In this document: positions 35,187 through 45,050 of the stretch, piece by piece
Position numbering within the stretch: the stretch's first letter is position 1
Layout: each line of letters opens with the position of its first letter
Assembly: GCA_951394405.1 (NCBI GenBank)
Contig: OX596335.1
Location: forward strand, 1-64,000
DNA from: Coprinellus micaceus
Lineage: Eukaryota > Basidiomycota > Agaricomycetes > Agaricales > Psathyrellaceae
DNA: 64,000 nt
Reading direction: 5' to 3'
Notes under the pieces: model-generated
The model's database searches: none
Seen by the model: the letters and a program-made list of their open reading frames with translations, nothing else
Told to the model about the DNA's origin: nothing
Program-made: the position numbers and the translations under genes

Positions 35187-35876
35187 ACGAACGCAACAAA
35201 CCAACGACCAGTCACGGATCAACGAAGCAGACCGCCGACTCCAGAAACACCAGAACTATCGTGCTTTGGGAATCATCACACCTTCAGTAGACTTGATAGG
35301 CTCGATTACGGGTGTGAAGAGAACGAAGACGGAAACACCTGGTCCATCTGCAAACGTCAACCGTGTCCATACCGACTTCAATATCCGTGCGATACAGCTG
35401 AAGTAGACCAATCAAGAACACCAGCCCACGACGACGAACACGAAAAAGACTTCGTACACAGGTCTAAGCAAAATCAGATAAGCCAACACAGAGAACGTCA
35501 AGCACAAGCTATCGAGATCCACTTAATCAACAAACAAAGATCAAAGAATCTCCAAGAGGAACAAGTAAAGCAAGTACTTGAACAACAAACCACCAAGAAG
35601 GCAAAAGAAGAAGGCCTAGCACTAAGTTTCCACTCCGCTGGAATCACACCGTTTGGATCGCAAGCACCATCGCCAGTATCCCATCAGGGTAAACCATACG
35701 AAAGACAAGCGTCTAAATCTAGACAAGGATCACGAGCACAAACACCAAAGATAGAACACCCGATTCCAAGTTTTTTTGGACTACCAGCACCACCGCCGCT
35801 CGTATCGTATCCATCAGCAATCAAAGAACAAACCGAAGGGAATTCCCCTGAACAAAAAGAAGACGTCGACGAAACA
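35187..35876 (+). other. ATG-free leader, open in the gag frame
   Basis: From the stop at 35184-35186 the gag frame stays open for 230 codons before the first ATG at 35877. There is no ATG in any frame between the inferred transcript start (34683) and 35877. The open frame would read a Cys-containing stretch (CKRQPCPYRLQYPC) and then a Q/E/K-rich stretch. It is either a scanning-friendly leader or an N-terminal Gag extension started at a non-AUG codon. Confidence 0.6.
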
Positions 35877-36872
35877 ATGTCCGAACACGGAGATCCCCCA
35901 AACCCTGAGAACCCACCAGTCATCAATACCACTACGATCACCGGATCCGACGCCAAGGTATCTGTCAAAGACTATGACGGAGACCGAACGCGCTTCCAAG
36001 CTTTCAAAGACTCGGTGGAGCTTTACTTCGAATTCTATCAAGAACAATTCGAAGGAAAGGACCGAAAGAAGATAGTCCTCGTCCTTTCGAAGCTAACAAG
36101 TGGAGAAGCTCTGATATGGAGGAAACTCTATATGAAATCAGAGGAATACAAGTCCGACAAGTATAACGAATTTTGGACCAAACTTGAAAAGACGTTCAAG
36201 AAGCAATACCAGGAAGATGACGCACACTACTATCTCAAGAACAAGCAGCAATCACCAAAAGAATCGGCTCAAACCTTCATCACCAACTGGAGGACACTAG
36301 CAGACGCAGCCGAATTCAAGCTTGAGGGCAACGATCGCACCGCCCTCGGATACCTGAAACCACTTCTCAGAGACGGGTTAGTCAAAAGAATGGCTCAACA
36401 ACTCGACGAACCCACAGACTTCGAAGAATGGGTGAAAGCAGCCATCACCTTCGATAACAAATACCGACAACAAAACGATCAACGAATGGGGTTATCACGA
36501 CCATTCTTCGCACAAGGGTTTAGACCCACACAGAAGCCAATCAAAGATCCTTATGCCATGGAAGTTGACGCCATGACCATGGAAGAACAAACCCAGAGAA
36601 GGGAATACATGAACAAACAAGAATGCTACAACTGCGGACGAAAAGGACACTTCGCCCGAGAATGCCGTCAACCAAAGAAACCCCGTAACGAATCATACCA
36701 AAATCGTTACGGATCTCCATCAAACAGCCGAGCTATCGCAGCTATCTCCAAGCCCCCTACCGCCGACACAGCACGACACATCCGGTCTCTTCTGGCCCAA
36801 TACACGGGTGCAGAAGAAGAAAGAATCTTCGCCGACTTCAGGAGCATGCAGCTCGAACCGGATTTTCAGTGA
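35877..36872 (+). CDS. gag: Retrotransposon Gag
   Basis: 331 codons from the first ATG of the transcript. Residues about 30-215 form the Ty3-type capsid region (FKDSVELYFEFY, SGEALIWRKLY, FEEWVKAAITFDNKYR). Residues about 245-265 hold one zinc knuckle, CYNCGRKGHFARECRQ (C-X2-C-X4-H-X4-C), for binding the RNA. The stop at 36870-36872 overlaps the pol frame, which lies at -1. Gag forms the virus-like particle in the cytoplasm. The frame is open 230 codons upstream, so the true protein may be longer. Confidence 0.93.
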   Translation: MSEHGDPPNPENPPVINTTTITGSDAKVSVKDYDGDRTRFQAFKDSVELYFEFYQEQFEGKDRKKIVLVLSKLTSGEALIWRKLYMKSEEYKSDKYNEFWTKLEKTFKKQYQEDDAHYYLKNKQQSPKESAQTFITNWRTLADAAEFKLEGNDRTALGYLKPLLRDGLVKRMAQQLDEPTDFEEWVKAAITFDNKYRQQNDQRMGLSRPFFAQGFRPTQKPIKDPYAMEVDAMTMEEQTQRREYMNKQECYNCGRKGHFARECRQPKKPRNESYQNRYGSPSNSRAIAAISKPPTADTARHIRSLLAQYTGAEEERIFADFRSMQLEPDFQ

Positions 36873-39800
36873 AGGAGGAACAATCGGCTATCTCTCCATC
36901 GCTGTGCATCCGATCCATGCTGATAGCCGAGACAAGTAACCAAAGCATGCACATCCCTGTCCGCATCACCCAAGAAGACCGAAACATCGACACCCGAGGT
37001 TTCATCGATTGCGGCGCAGGAGGAAAGTTCATAGACTCCAAATTCGTTCAAAACTACCAAATCAAGACCACCCCACTCCGTTACCCCATTGAAGCCAAAA
37101 ACGTCGATGGAACCCCCAATAAGCATGGGACCATCACCCACTACGTCAGACTCCCTATCACCATCAATCAGAAGACCAAGACCCACCAACTTTTCGTTTG
37201 TGGCCTTGGGAAACAAACCATCATTCTAGGTTTCCCTTGGCTCCAAGACGAAAACCCGATCATAGATTGGAAGCTTGGCACTCTGACGTGGCGAACACCT
37301 GACACCGACCCAGTACCGATCAAAATCTCCGAAATAGAACTGGACCCACAGATAGAAGTCGAAGTCTTCTATCTCCAAAATGACGAACTCGAAGAAGAAG
37401 AGGGGATACCTGCCCCTATCTACATTGCAAGAACCACGCTATCACGCAAACTCATCCTACCCACCTACTCCGAATACCCCGACGAATTCGATGAGTTCGA
37501 CGACTTCGATGATGAAATCGAAGAAAAAACCGAAGAAGAGATCAAGGCAAAGCTACCGGAAGCCTATCACGATTTTCTCGACGTCTTTAGCAAGAAAAAC
37601 GCCGATAAATTCCCAGCCAGGACAAAATACGACCACGCAATCAACGTCAAGGATAGTTTTCAACCAAGAAGGATGAAACCATACATTCTTTCACCCGATC
37701 AGGAGAAAGAAGTCAAGGATTTCATCAAAGAAAACCTGAAATTAGGACGAATCCGACCCTCCCAATCGCCTATGGGTTCCCCAGTATTTTTCGTAAAGAA
37801 AAAGAGTGGGAAACTCCGACTTTGCCAAGATTATCGATATCTCAACGAACACACAATATCCGATGCCTACCCAATTCCCCGAATCGACGATCTCCTCAAA
37901 AGATTCCAGAAAGCCAAGTACTTTTTCAAGATCGATCTGAAATGGGGATACAATAACGTCCGAATCAAAGAAGGCGACCAATGGAAAGCGGCCTTCTCAA
38001 CCCAACGAGGGCTCTTCGAACCCACAGTCATGTTTTTCGGTCTGAAAAACTCTCCACCCACCTTCCAACGACTCATGGATGATGTCATTCAAGGACCAGA
38101 CATCATCGAAGAAACTGCTCTCGTCAAAAGATCCGACAAGAATACTCTTATAAAAACATCCGAAGAACCCGAAGAACCACCATGGGTTGAAGTATACATG
38201 GATGACACGCTTGGAGCAGGAGAAACCAAGGAAGAATGTCGAAAAGAAGCTTTCCGTACCCTTTGCAAGCTCAGGAAGGCCGGACTCCCCGCCAACATCG
38301 ACAAATGCGCATTCGAAGTCCCAGAAGTTGATTTTCTAGGATTCATCATCGGACATGGAAAAATCCGTATGGATCCAGACAAAATCAAGGGACTAACCGA
38401 ATGGCCCATCCCAACAAAACTAAAGGAAGTACGATCATTCCTAGGCTTTGGAAACTTCTATCGACGCTTCATCAAGAACTACTCCACTACCGCTGCCCCA
38501 CTACACGCTCTACAAGGAAAGGACGTTCCATTCGTCTGGTCTGACGAATGTAACACAGCCTTCAACCTCCTTAAAGAGAAGTTCACGTCATACCCAGTAC
38601 TCCACCTTCCAAATCCAGACCAGCCGTACCAAATCGAAGCAGACGCCTCCAAATACGCATCAGGAGCCGTCTTAACCCAACTAGACGAACATGGAGCAAG
38701 ACACCCGATATGCTTCATGTCGAAAACGTTCGACAGCGCCCAGAAAAACTACGAAATTTACGACAGGGAACTCCTCGCCATTATTCGCGCTCTCGAAGAA
38801 TGGCGACCATTCATTCAAGGATCACCCTTCGTAACAACAGTATATTCCGACCATCAGAACCTCACGTATTGGAAGAACCCCCAACGACTCAGTCCCCGAC
38901 AAGCCCGAGCATTTCTCACCCTATCGAAGTACAACTTCGAATTGAAACATCAACCAGGCACCAAGATGTTCCAATCAGACGCACTATCAAGACGACCCGA
39001 TCTATGTTTAGACGAAGAAGATCCGAAAGAAGTCGTCATGCTTCCACCGGACTTATTCGTAAACTTGATCGACACCGCGCTCCAAGAACAAATTCTCAAC
39101 TCCGACAAAATGGAATTAGAAGCAGCTGACGCGCTTAAACTCCTATTGGAAGAAGGCCCCACAGACCTCCAGAATGATCTGCAAGACTGGACTGTGGAGA
39201 CCAAAGACGACAAACACATGCTTTTTCGAAAAGGAAAAGCTTACATCCCCAACGATATTGAACTCAGACGCAAGATTGTTCAATCACACCATGACTCAAC
39301 AACCATCGGACACCCTGGCGAACTTGGAACATTCAACGCCGTCAAAGAAGATTACTGGTGGCCAGGAATGCGCAAATTCATCAAAGCCTACGTCAAGGGA
39401 TGCGCAGAATGTCAACAGTTCAAAATCAACCGACAACCCGTTAAACCCACGCTACTCCCAATCACCGGACCCAAATCGAACCGCCCCTTTACCCAACTAT
39501 CGGTAGACTTCATCACCGACCTACCACCGTCAAAAGGATACGACTCCATAATGATCGTGGTCGATCATGGTCTAACGAAGGGGGTAATTCTTGAACCCTG
39601 TAACAAGACGATCACCGCCAAGCAAACTGCGGATGCTTTTGTTCGCCGTGTTTTCACCGATTACGGCCTTCCAGACAAAATCATTTCAGATCGAGGCCCC
39701 CAATTTGCGTCCAAGACGTTCCGAGACCTTCTAGAACGCCTCAGAATCAACTCCGCACTATCAACTGCCTTTCATCCTCAGACAGATGGAGGTACCGAAC

Positions 39801-40531
39801 GCGTCAACCAAGAAATAGAAGCGTATCTTGCTATCTATTGCTCCGCAAACCCAGCAACATGGAGCCAAGCTCTACCAATCCTACAGTTCGTTCACAATTC
39901 CCGCAAACATGCTGATAGAACCCACACCCCTTTCGAACTCATCATGGGAACCCAACCTCGTGCCCTACCGGAAGCATTTGACAAGACAAACTTCCCAGAC
40001 AACGAGGAACGATTCAAGGAGCTTCAAAAGTCCCGAAACGAAGCACTATCCGCCCATGAACTAGCTAGAAACCGCATGATCGAACGAACAGACAAGACCT
40101 GGAAGCCATTCAAGTTAGGCGAACAAGTCTGGCTAGAAGCAAGGAACCTGAAGCTTCCATACCGATCGAAGAAGATGCAACCCAAGAGACTGGGACCATT
40201 CAAAATCATTGAATTGATTGGACTCCGTGCATATCGATTGAAGCTCCCAAAGGGATGGAAGATCCACAACGTTTTCCACATCTCGCTTCTATCACCATTC
40301 AACTCCACCGATGCCCATGGCCCCTCTCACCCAGAACCTCCACCTGACATCATTGGTGGAGAAGAGGAGTACGAAATCGAAGGAATCATCAATCACAGGG
40401 TCAAACGCAATGGAACTGTGGAATATCTCGTCAAATGGCTTGGCTATGACGAAACCAAGTGGTTCAAAGAAGACGAACTAGTGCACAGCCAAGAGACTCT
40501 GAAAGACTATAAGAGAGACAACAGTCTGTGA
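36869..40531 (+). CDS. pol: Retrotransposon Pol (PR-RT-RH-IN-chromodomain)
   Basis: 1220 codons if counted from the GTG at 36869, with the frame also open upstream inside gag (at least to about 36779). It is probably made by -1 frameshifting rather than from its own start. Protease: FIDCGAGGKFIDSKF (residues about 45-60), with DCGA in place of the common D[ST]GA. RT: LCQDYRYLNEHTISDAYPIP and the catalytic EVYMDDTLGAG, preceded by an unusual charged insert. RNase H: IEADASKYASGAVL, YDRELLAIIRALEEW, VYSDHQNLTYW. Integrase: the H-H-C-C zinc site ending KGCAECQQFK, then DFITDLPP, ISDRGPQFAS and the Glu of NQEIEAYL (DDE). A GPF-type motif (RLGPFKIIEL) and a C-terminal chromodomain (EYEIEGIINHRV...VEYLVKWLGYDETKW) follow. 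The chromodomain probably steers integration to marked chromatin. Confidence 0.96.
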   Translation: MKEEQSAISPSLCIRSMLIAETSNQSMHIPVRITQEDRNIDTRGFIDCGAGGKFIDSKFVQNYQIKTTPLRYPIEAKNVDGTPNKHGTITHYVRLPITINQKTKTHQLFVCGLGKQTIILGFPWLQDENPIIDWKLGTLTWRTPDTDPVPIKISEIELDPQIEVEVFYLQNDELEEEEGIPAPIYIARTTLSRKLILPTYSEYPDEFDEFDDFDDEIEEKTEEEIKAKLPEAYHDFLDVFSKKNADKFPARTKYDHAINVKDSFQPRRMKPYILSPDQEKEVKDFIKENLKLGRIRPSQSPMGSPVFFVKKKSGKLRLCQDYRYLNEHTISDAYPIPRIDDLLKRFQKAKYFFKIDLKWGYNNVRIKEGDQWKAAFSTQRGLFEPTVMFFGLKNSPPTFQRLMDDVIQGPDIIEETALVKRSDKNTLIKTSEEPEEPPWVEVYMDDTLGAGETKEECRKEAFRTLCKLRKAGLPANIDKCAFEVPEVDFLGFIIGHGKIRMDPDKIKGLTEWPIPTKLKEVRSFLGFGNFYRRFIKNYSTTAAPLHALQGKDVPFVWSDECNTAFNLLKEKFTSYPVLHLPNPDQPYQIEADASKYASGAVLTQLDEHGARHPICFMSKTFDSAQKNYEIYDRELLAIIRALEEWRPFIQGSPFVTTVYSDHQNLTYWKNPQRLSPRQARAFLTLSKYNFELKHQPGTKMFQSDALSRRPDLCLDEEDPKEVVMLPPDLFVNLIDTALQEQILNSDKMELEAADALKLLLEEGPTDLQNDLQDWTVETKDDKHMLFRKGKAYIPNDIELRRKIVQSHHDSTTIGHPGELGTFNAVKEDYWWPGMRKFIKAYVKGCAECQQFKINRQPVKPTLLPITGPKSNRPFTQLSVDFITDLPPSKGYDSIMIVVDHGLTKGVILEPCNKTITAKQTADAFVRRVFTDYGLPDKIISDRGPQFASKTFRDLLERLRINSALSTAFHPQTDGGTERVNQEIEAYLAIYCSANPATWSQALPILQFVHNSRKHADRTHTPFELIMGTQPRALPEAFDKTNFPDNEERFKELQKSRNEALSAHELARNRMIERTDKTWKPFKLGEQVWLEARNLKLPYRSKKMQPKRLGPFKIIELIGLRAYRLKLPKGWKIHNVFHISLLSPFNSTDAHGPSHPEPPPDIIGGEEEYEIEGIINHRVKRNGTVEYLVKWLGYDETKWFKEDELVHSQETLKDYKRDNSL

Positions 40532-41682
40532 CTTCAAAACAAACCAACTCCTCCACTCCCAACACAACCAAATCATCCACTCTTCCCCCAATGTTCGGAA
40601 TCGCTCCCATTGCCCAGTCTACCCCCAGAATTGTCGCCGCCGATGCCGCCTCCACCACCACGACCTCTTCCAAAACCCGCTCTCCCTCCTACGCCACCAC
40701 CGTCTCTTCTACTCCCGCCATCATCAATGCCCCGCAGGGTGCGGGTCAGATTTTGCGCCAGGCTGGCTACCTTCCCGTGGATACAGTCCAGAACGCCCCC
40801 AAGACCCCCAAGAACGTCCACTGGTCCATCTTCGCACCGCCCCTTGCCCCTACTGCCACACATCGTCCGTGGGCAGATTACTCCACGGGATCCCTCCTTG
40901 TCCGCCCCGATGTTGTGCGCCTTCCACGCCGCATCTTTGCCACCAGCGACCCGGAGAGTATCGACCTCCGCATCGCCTTCACCGACGCAGAGGTGGCCTA
41001 TGCCGAGTCCGCCCTCACCAACATGAAGACGTACGAAGACATCGTCAAGCAGACCGGCCCTGGAGGAACCCTCATCACCGCCGCCCAATACAACTCCCCT
41101 GACGCCCACTGGGCCCACGCCATCCAACACGCCGAACAGGCAAAAGAAGAAATCACCAGAATCACCAACCTCGTCAACGCCGTCATCGCAGCAGCACCCC
41201 CTCCCTATATCCGCGCCATCCTCGAGGAATCGCTCCAAGAAGCCAAGCGGTGCTTGAAATCTTGGACCGACGTCCTCGAGGAAAACATCGTCGAGGTCCG
41301 CATTGCCGTGCGCCGGGCCCACCTCCTCCTCCGCAACTACGACCTCCGCACCGAACGCTATGGGCCGTACCCCATGAGCCGACTCTCGAAGGGAGAAAAG
41401 GAGAAGCGCAAAGGCCTCACGTGCGAGGCATGCGGGCAAAAGGATCACTGGCAAGTCGACCACACCCTTTTCACTTGCATTCACTGCAAGAAGAATGCCC
41501 CCCACCATTACGCCATCGACTGCCCCTCCAAGCCTCAGAAACCCCGCCGCTCTCCTCGTAATCACCGCCGCCAGAAAAAGATACCCGAACTCATGGACAT
41601 CGACGAGGAGTGGAAGTTCGACAGCGGTTGGAACGATGATGGGGACATCGAGAACGAGGACGAAGGAAACGGTTGGGACTAG
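40528..41682 (+). CDS. Third retrotransposon ORF with zinc-binding motifs
   Basis: The frame opens at 40513, overlaps the end of pol, and is -1 relative to pol. The first ATG is at 40591 (MFGIAPIAQ), 60 nt after the pol stop; from there it encodes 363 residues. The order is a Ser/Thr/Pro-rich start, a helical middle (AIQHAEQAKEEITRITN, EESLQEAKRCLKSW, VRIAVRRAHLLLRNYDLR), two Cys/His groups (CEACGQKDHW and CIHCKKNAPHHYAIDC, the second like a Gag zinc knuckle with longer spacing), a basic stretch (PRRSPRNHRRQKK) and a very acidic tail. Codon third positions are C-rich, unlike gag and pol. A polypurine tract and the 3' LTR follow. Chromoviruses normally end pol at the LTR; the role is unknown, perhaps a second nucleic-acid-binding protein. 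Confidence 0.8.
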   Translation: MTSKQTNSSTPNTTKSSTLPPMFGIAPIAQSTPRIVAADAASTTTTSSKTRSPSYATTVSSTPAIINAPQGAGQILRQAGYLPVDTVQNAPKTPKNVHWSIFAPPLAPTATHRPWADYSTGSLLVRPDVVRLPRRIFATSDPESIDLRIAFTDAEVAYAESALTNMKTYEDIVKQTGPGGTLITAAQYNSPDAHWAHAIQHAEQAKEEITRITNLVNAVIAAAPPPYIRAILEESLQEAKRCLKSWTDVLEENIVEVRIAVRRAHLLLRNYDLRTERYGPYPMSRLSKGEKEKRKGLTCEACGQKDHWQVDHTLFTCIHCKKNAPHHYAIDCPSKPQKPRRSPRNHRRQKKIPELMDIDEEWKFDSGWNDDGDIENEDEGNGWD

Positions 41683-41711
41683 ACCATTCGAGCCAGGGGC
41701 TCAAATCTTGT

Positions 41712-41722
41712 GAGGGGGGTAT
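41712..41722 (+). other. Polypurine tract
   Basis: GAGGGGGG within TGAGGGGGGTAT, directly before the 3' LTR. This is the expected primer for plus-strand synthesis. Confidence 0.75.
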
Positions 41723-42501
41723 TGTTACGCTTCGCTTCACACCTCCTATCCCACCCTCGCATAGCCACCACTTTATTTCTTTTCTCTTTTTATGACTCAT
41801 AGTGACGTAGGACTCCGCAGCTACCCCGCAGCTACCTTTGACTCATGTGGAGTATACGCTCCACGACTCCGCAGCTACCCTTGACCCAGACTCCACGCGC
41901 TCCACTACCTACTCCACGCGCTCCACTATTTACTCCACTCACTCCACTATTACCTCACTATTCGTCATACGCAGCTATCTTGTGACTCACACCAATTAGG
42001 TATAAATACCCCGTAGTACGACCCATGTAGCTTAGCTTGTTATACTTTAATCTTAGTCCCCTTTCGCCCACTCCATCACTCCGCTTTCCCATTCAATAAG
42101 CTCCTGCAAGACTTCCGCAACTCCACAAGACTCCCTTCGCACCACGCACCACAGCCGAGACAGTGAACGCCACTGAGAACCTTCCACACTCCACTATTGT
42201 CTAGTAGTGAACCCGCCGTGTGACGACGCCAGACTTGCCTAGGAGACCGCCAAACTAGGAAGCATCTGTAAGCCGGACTTGACTAGAAGATCGCCAAACT
42301 AGTAAGCATCCGAGAGTATCCGTGGACCCCTGACGTGTCATAGAAGAACGTTCAAGTCTGATACCAGTGCAACGTACTATTGTCCAATAGACGTGTGACT
42401 GACCGCGCGACATCCCAGAAGCTATTAGGAATAGGGGGATAGTACGACTAAGAAGCCGACCAGTGACGGACAACGCCAACTCCCTCATCGAGGTCGTAAC
42501 A
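41723..42501 (+). repeat. 3' LTR
   Basis: 779 bp, apparently identical to the 5' LTR over its whole length by eye. It ends GTAACA and is followed by the GTTGC target duplication at 42502-42506. Confidence 0.97.
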
Positions 42502-42747
42502 GTTGCCAGCAAAGCCTGTCGCACGATTGGAATTGCCAGATGAATCTGGATGCCTATTCAAAGGTCGCCAGCCATTCGAGAGCTGATGGTTGGTGGAATG
42601 GGGAATGAACAAACCGATTCCCAGTGCACAAACCAGGGCAGCGGACGGATAATCCAAAAGCGCTGTCCCATCCGCCAGGAGCAGGGAGATTGGGTCGATA
42701 TCGTCAAAAATGTCCGGATACCAGAAGTTTGGACGGATGAGAGCCAT
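42502..42747 (-). pseudogene. Membrane protein copy A, 5' part
   Basis: Start MALIRPNFWYPDIF at 42747 (minus). Exon 1 ends at about ALVCALGIG and the beginning of exon 2 reads IQIHLAIPIVRQALLA. It runs into the target duplication at 42502-42506 and continues at 34371 on the other side of the retrotransposon. The junction restores the frame, so the insertion is the cause of inactivation. Confidence 0.85.
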
Positions 42748-43439
42748 GTTGTCTGCTTCCGGCCCAGCAGTTGTGCTCAAGTATCTCGTTGGGCTTCTGC
42801 TGTGCTGGAGAGACAGGAGGGGTAGACAAGGGAAGGGGTAGACCTCTGTCACGACATAGATAGCGGGAATAAGTACCACTCGAGAAAGCTGTTAATAGGT
42901 AGGGGTCAGGTCGGGCATCACTGCCTAAGGATGGAAGCACCTGCTGTGCCCTGGGCCAATGGAGGCTGTTGGTTGAACATTGGCCGTCGCGGTATACAGG
43001 GTGGGTATGAGTGTGTTGTGGCGCGTGGACAGGAACAATTACAATTGGAAACCCTGTCTGAGCCCATAGACCCGGGTTTATTTGGAAATCCTCGCCCATT
43101 TTAATATCCCGAGGGGTTCACGCTCGGTTGGTGGTCAGCGCCGAGCAGCGATGGTGGTATGAGACGCTCACAACGCGCCCGGTGAGGCGGCGATGGACCC
43201 AAGCCAACTCCCCACTTGTTATCACGGCCCACGCCTGCGGACGTGTGCTTACTTGTGAGTAACCGCTCTATTTGCACACTTAACAGCACTATCAGCTGTA
43301 TATTATAGATCGTTACTCGAGCCCGTGGCCTGGTCTTTCGTTCATTTGCCCTCTTTCGTAGCTTCCATCTCATTACCTCGTGTCCATTCAAAGCTAAAAA
43401 ATGCCGGAACCCCACATGGGCGATTGTAACAATATAGTT

Positions 43440-44262
43440 CAAAGTTATGCAAGCATTTCCTTCCGCAGACAGGAAAAACGCGCCCAGATCATTGTCATCC
43501 TGAAAGCTCGGGACTTGCTTGATTGCGCCCCATAATCGTCGCGCCGAAAGGCCAGGGTCAAAGTGTTCACCTTCTTACTATACAAAGAACAAGGGCAAGC
43601 TTCATTTTGATTAGGAGGTGGAGTATATGCGAAGGCCAACACACGAACCCATCCGAGCCTACGGAACCCCGGGTACGTCCTTCAATCTATGGCAAATGAC
43701 GAGGCAGCGCGATGGAAGTCCACGTCCACCGGAGATCCGTACACCTTCCTCCTGAGAGTCTGGATCCGGAGGCCTGGCCTTAGAGGCGGCCCTCAGCTTT
43801 ACTAGTGCGGTATTGGTGAACTCACTGCTACCACTCCTGGCCCAAGGTTGCAGATAATGTATCTTTGGCTGGACACACTGGTGTGGCAGTGCATATGTGA
43901 TAGGCGCCGGAGAACGATTCGATGTCACGAGGACTATAGAGAAGGCCTCGATTAGATAGCAGCCATAGATACCGAGCCTTGACAACTCACAGCGCCATGG
44001 TGGACAGACGAACAGAGCATGTTTACCTCCTCCGCCATCGTTCCAGTCGGTTCGGCTTAGTCCACTGGGAAACACCCCAACTGCTGCCAATGGGTTGAAA
44101 CTGAATGCAAAAGCCTGTACCAAAGTCGAGCCCGATATGTGCAAATGTAAAGGCCGCCACGATACATCCTTTAAACCAAAAAAGTCTGATCTTTCACCAC
44201 AAGCCAGGCACTGTAGGGGCCGACCTGGAGAGACAGTGTTCCTACCGAGAAGGTCCAGTGGG
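43440..44262. repeat. Duplicated flank of membrane-protein copy A
   Basis: Similar to 46715-47250. Shared blocks include the CTTTCCTTCC(G/A)CAGACAGGA motif (43455 and 46722), AAGGTTG(C/T)AGATAATGTAT (43847 and 46987), GGGTTGAAACTGAA (44091 and 47049) and ACTGTAGGGGCC (44210 and 47206). It ends at GTCCAGTGG (44255-44263), where the copy continues into unrelated sequence but this one joins xylanase exon 3. Short ORFs here are not conserved between copies. Confidence 0.7.
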
Positions 44263-44267
44263 CGGAC

Positions 44268-44652
44268 TACCAATACAATCGCGACCCCTACCTCGCCGTA
44301 CACGGCTGGACGCGCAACCCACTTATTGAATACTACATCGTCGAGACCTTTGTCACCTACAACCCCTCCAGTGGGGCCACCAACAAGGGCTCCATCACCA
44401 TCGACGGCTCCATGTCCGATATCCTGCAGAGTACTCGGACGAATGCACCGTTCATCGATGGAACGAAGATGTTCCAGCTGTATTGAAGTGTGAGGAGGAG
44501 TAAGCGGACAGGGGGGAGTGTGAGTGTGGGCGGGAATTTCCAGGCGTGGGCAAATGCGGGGATGAGATTGGGCTCGAAGCATTATTATCAGATTGTGGTG
44601 TGAGGGGTGTATAAGTCGAGTGGGGCGTCTGATTTTACTGTGTCTAGTTGAG
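44268..44652 (+). pseudogene. GH11 xylanase relic, 5' truncated
   Basis: Highly similar to exon 3 of the intact xylanase, from TACCAATACAA(C/T) onward. Exons 1 and 2 and the start of exon 3 are absent. The nucleophile region ([10 protein letters not shown]) is kept. A TGG to TGA change (CTGTATTGA) stops the frame in the QYW region, and a short deletion disrupts the VACEGYK acid/base region. The abrupt left edge is the breakpoint of a tandem duplication. Confidence 0.9.
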
Positions 44653-45050
44653 CGTGCGCAGGGGTAGTACATATTGTGTGCTGTCAGAACGCAATAACTT
44701 CTCTTATTACGAAGTCCTCTTATTCAACCGTGTCCAGTATTTGTCCAACTCGATAGACAAGGTTTTTTGCGACACCAGAAAAGCCTTAATCGAGACTCCG
44801 TCCACCGAACACGATTGTGAAACAGGATACACCACTTCACGCCTCATTGCCCAACCGCCACCAGTGCCATATCGTGTCATAACTTCGATAACTATCATCA
44901 CATCCCGTAATATAAATACGATATCAGGGCCACTGAAAGATTCGAACTTCGGCTCTAGTCCAACATCCACTCGTCTAGTCGTCAACTTAGATACCTCCAT
45001 ATTCATCACCAGACTCTCCGTGGCTCTGTCTACGGCTCCGTACTCTGGGA

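Larger units (their letters stand above)
34372..42501 (+). mobile_element. Complete Ty3-type chromodomain LTR retrotransposon (8130 bp)
   Basis: Two 779-bp LTRs starting TGTTAC and ending GTAACA flank gag, pol and a third ORF, with a 5-bp target duplication. Reading both LTRs side by side I found no difference, so the insertion is very recent. Protease, RT, RNase H, integrase and chromodomain follow in Ty3 order, which makes it a chromovirus. The element lies on the plus strand inside exon 2 of the minus-strand membrane gene copy A. Gag (frame 0), pol (-1) and ORF3 (-1 again) are all open, so it may still be active. Its gag-pol part is A-rich in codon third positions, unlike the C-rich host genes around it. 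Confidence 0.97.

Noticed and set aside
40573..41565. 330-codon minus-strand ORF
   Set aside because: It lies antisense to ORF3 and is open because ORF3 is C-rich with few complementary stops. It has no motif, whereas the plus strand has zinc-binding motifs and lies between pol and the LTR.
43659..44672. 337-codon minus-strand ORF
   Set aside because: Its right part is antisense to the xylanase relic, and its left part is not conserved in the duplicate at 46.7-47.2 kb.
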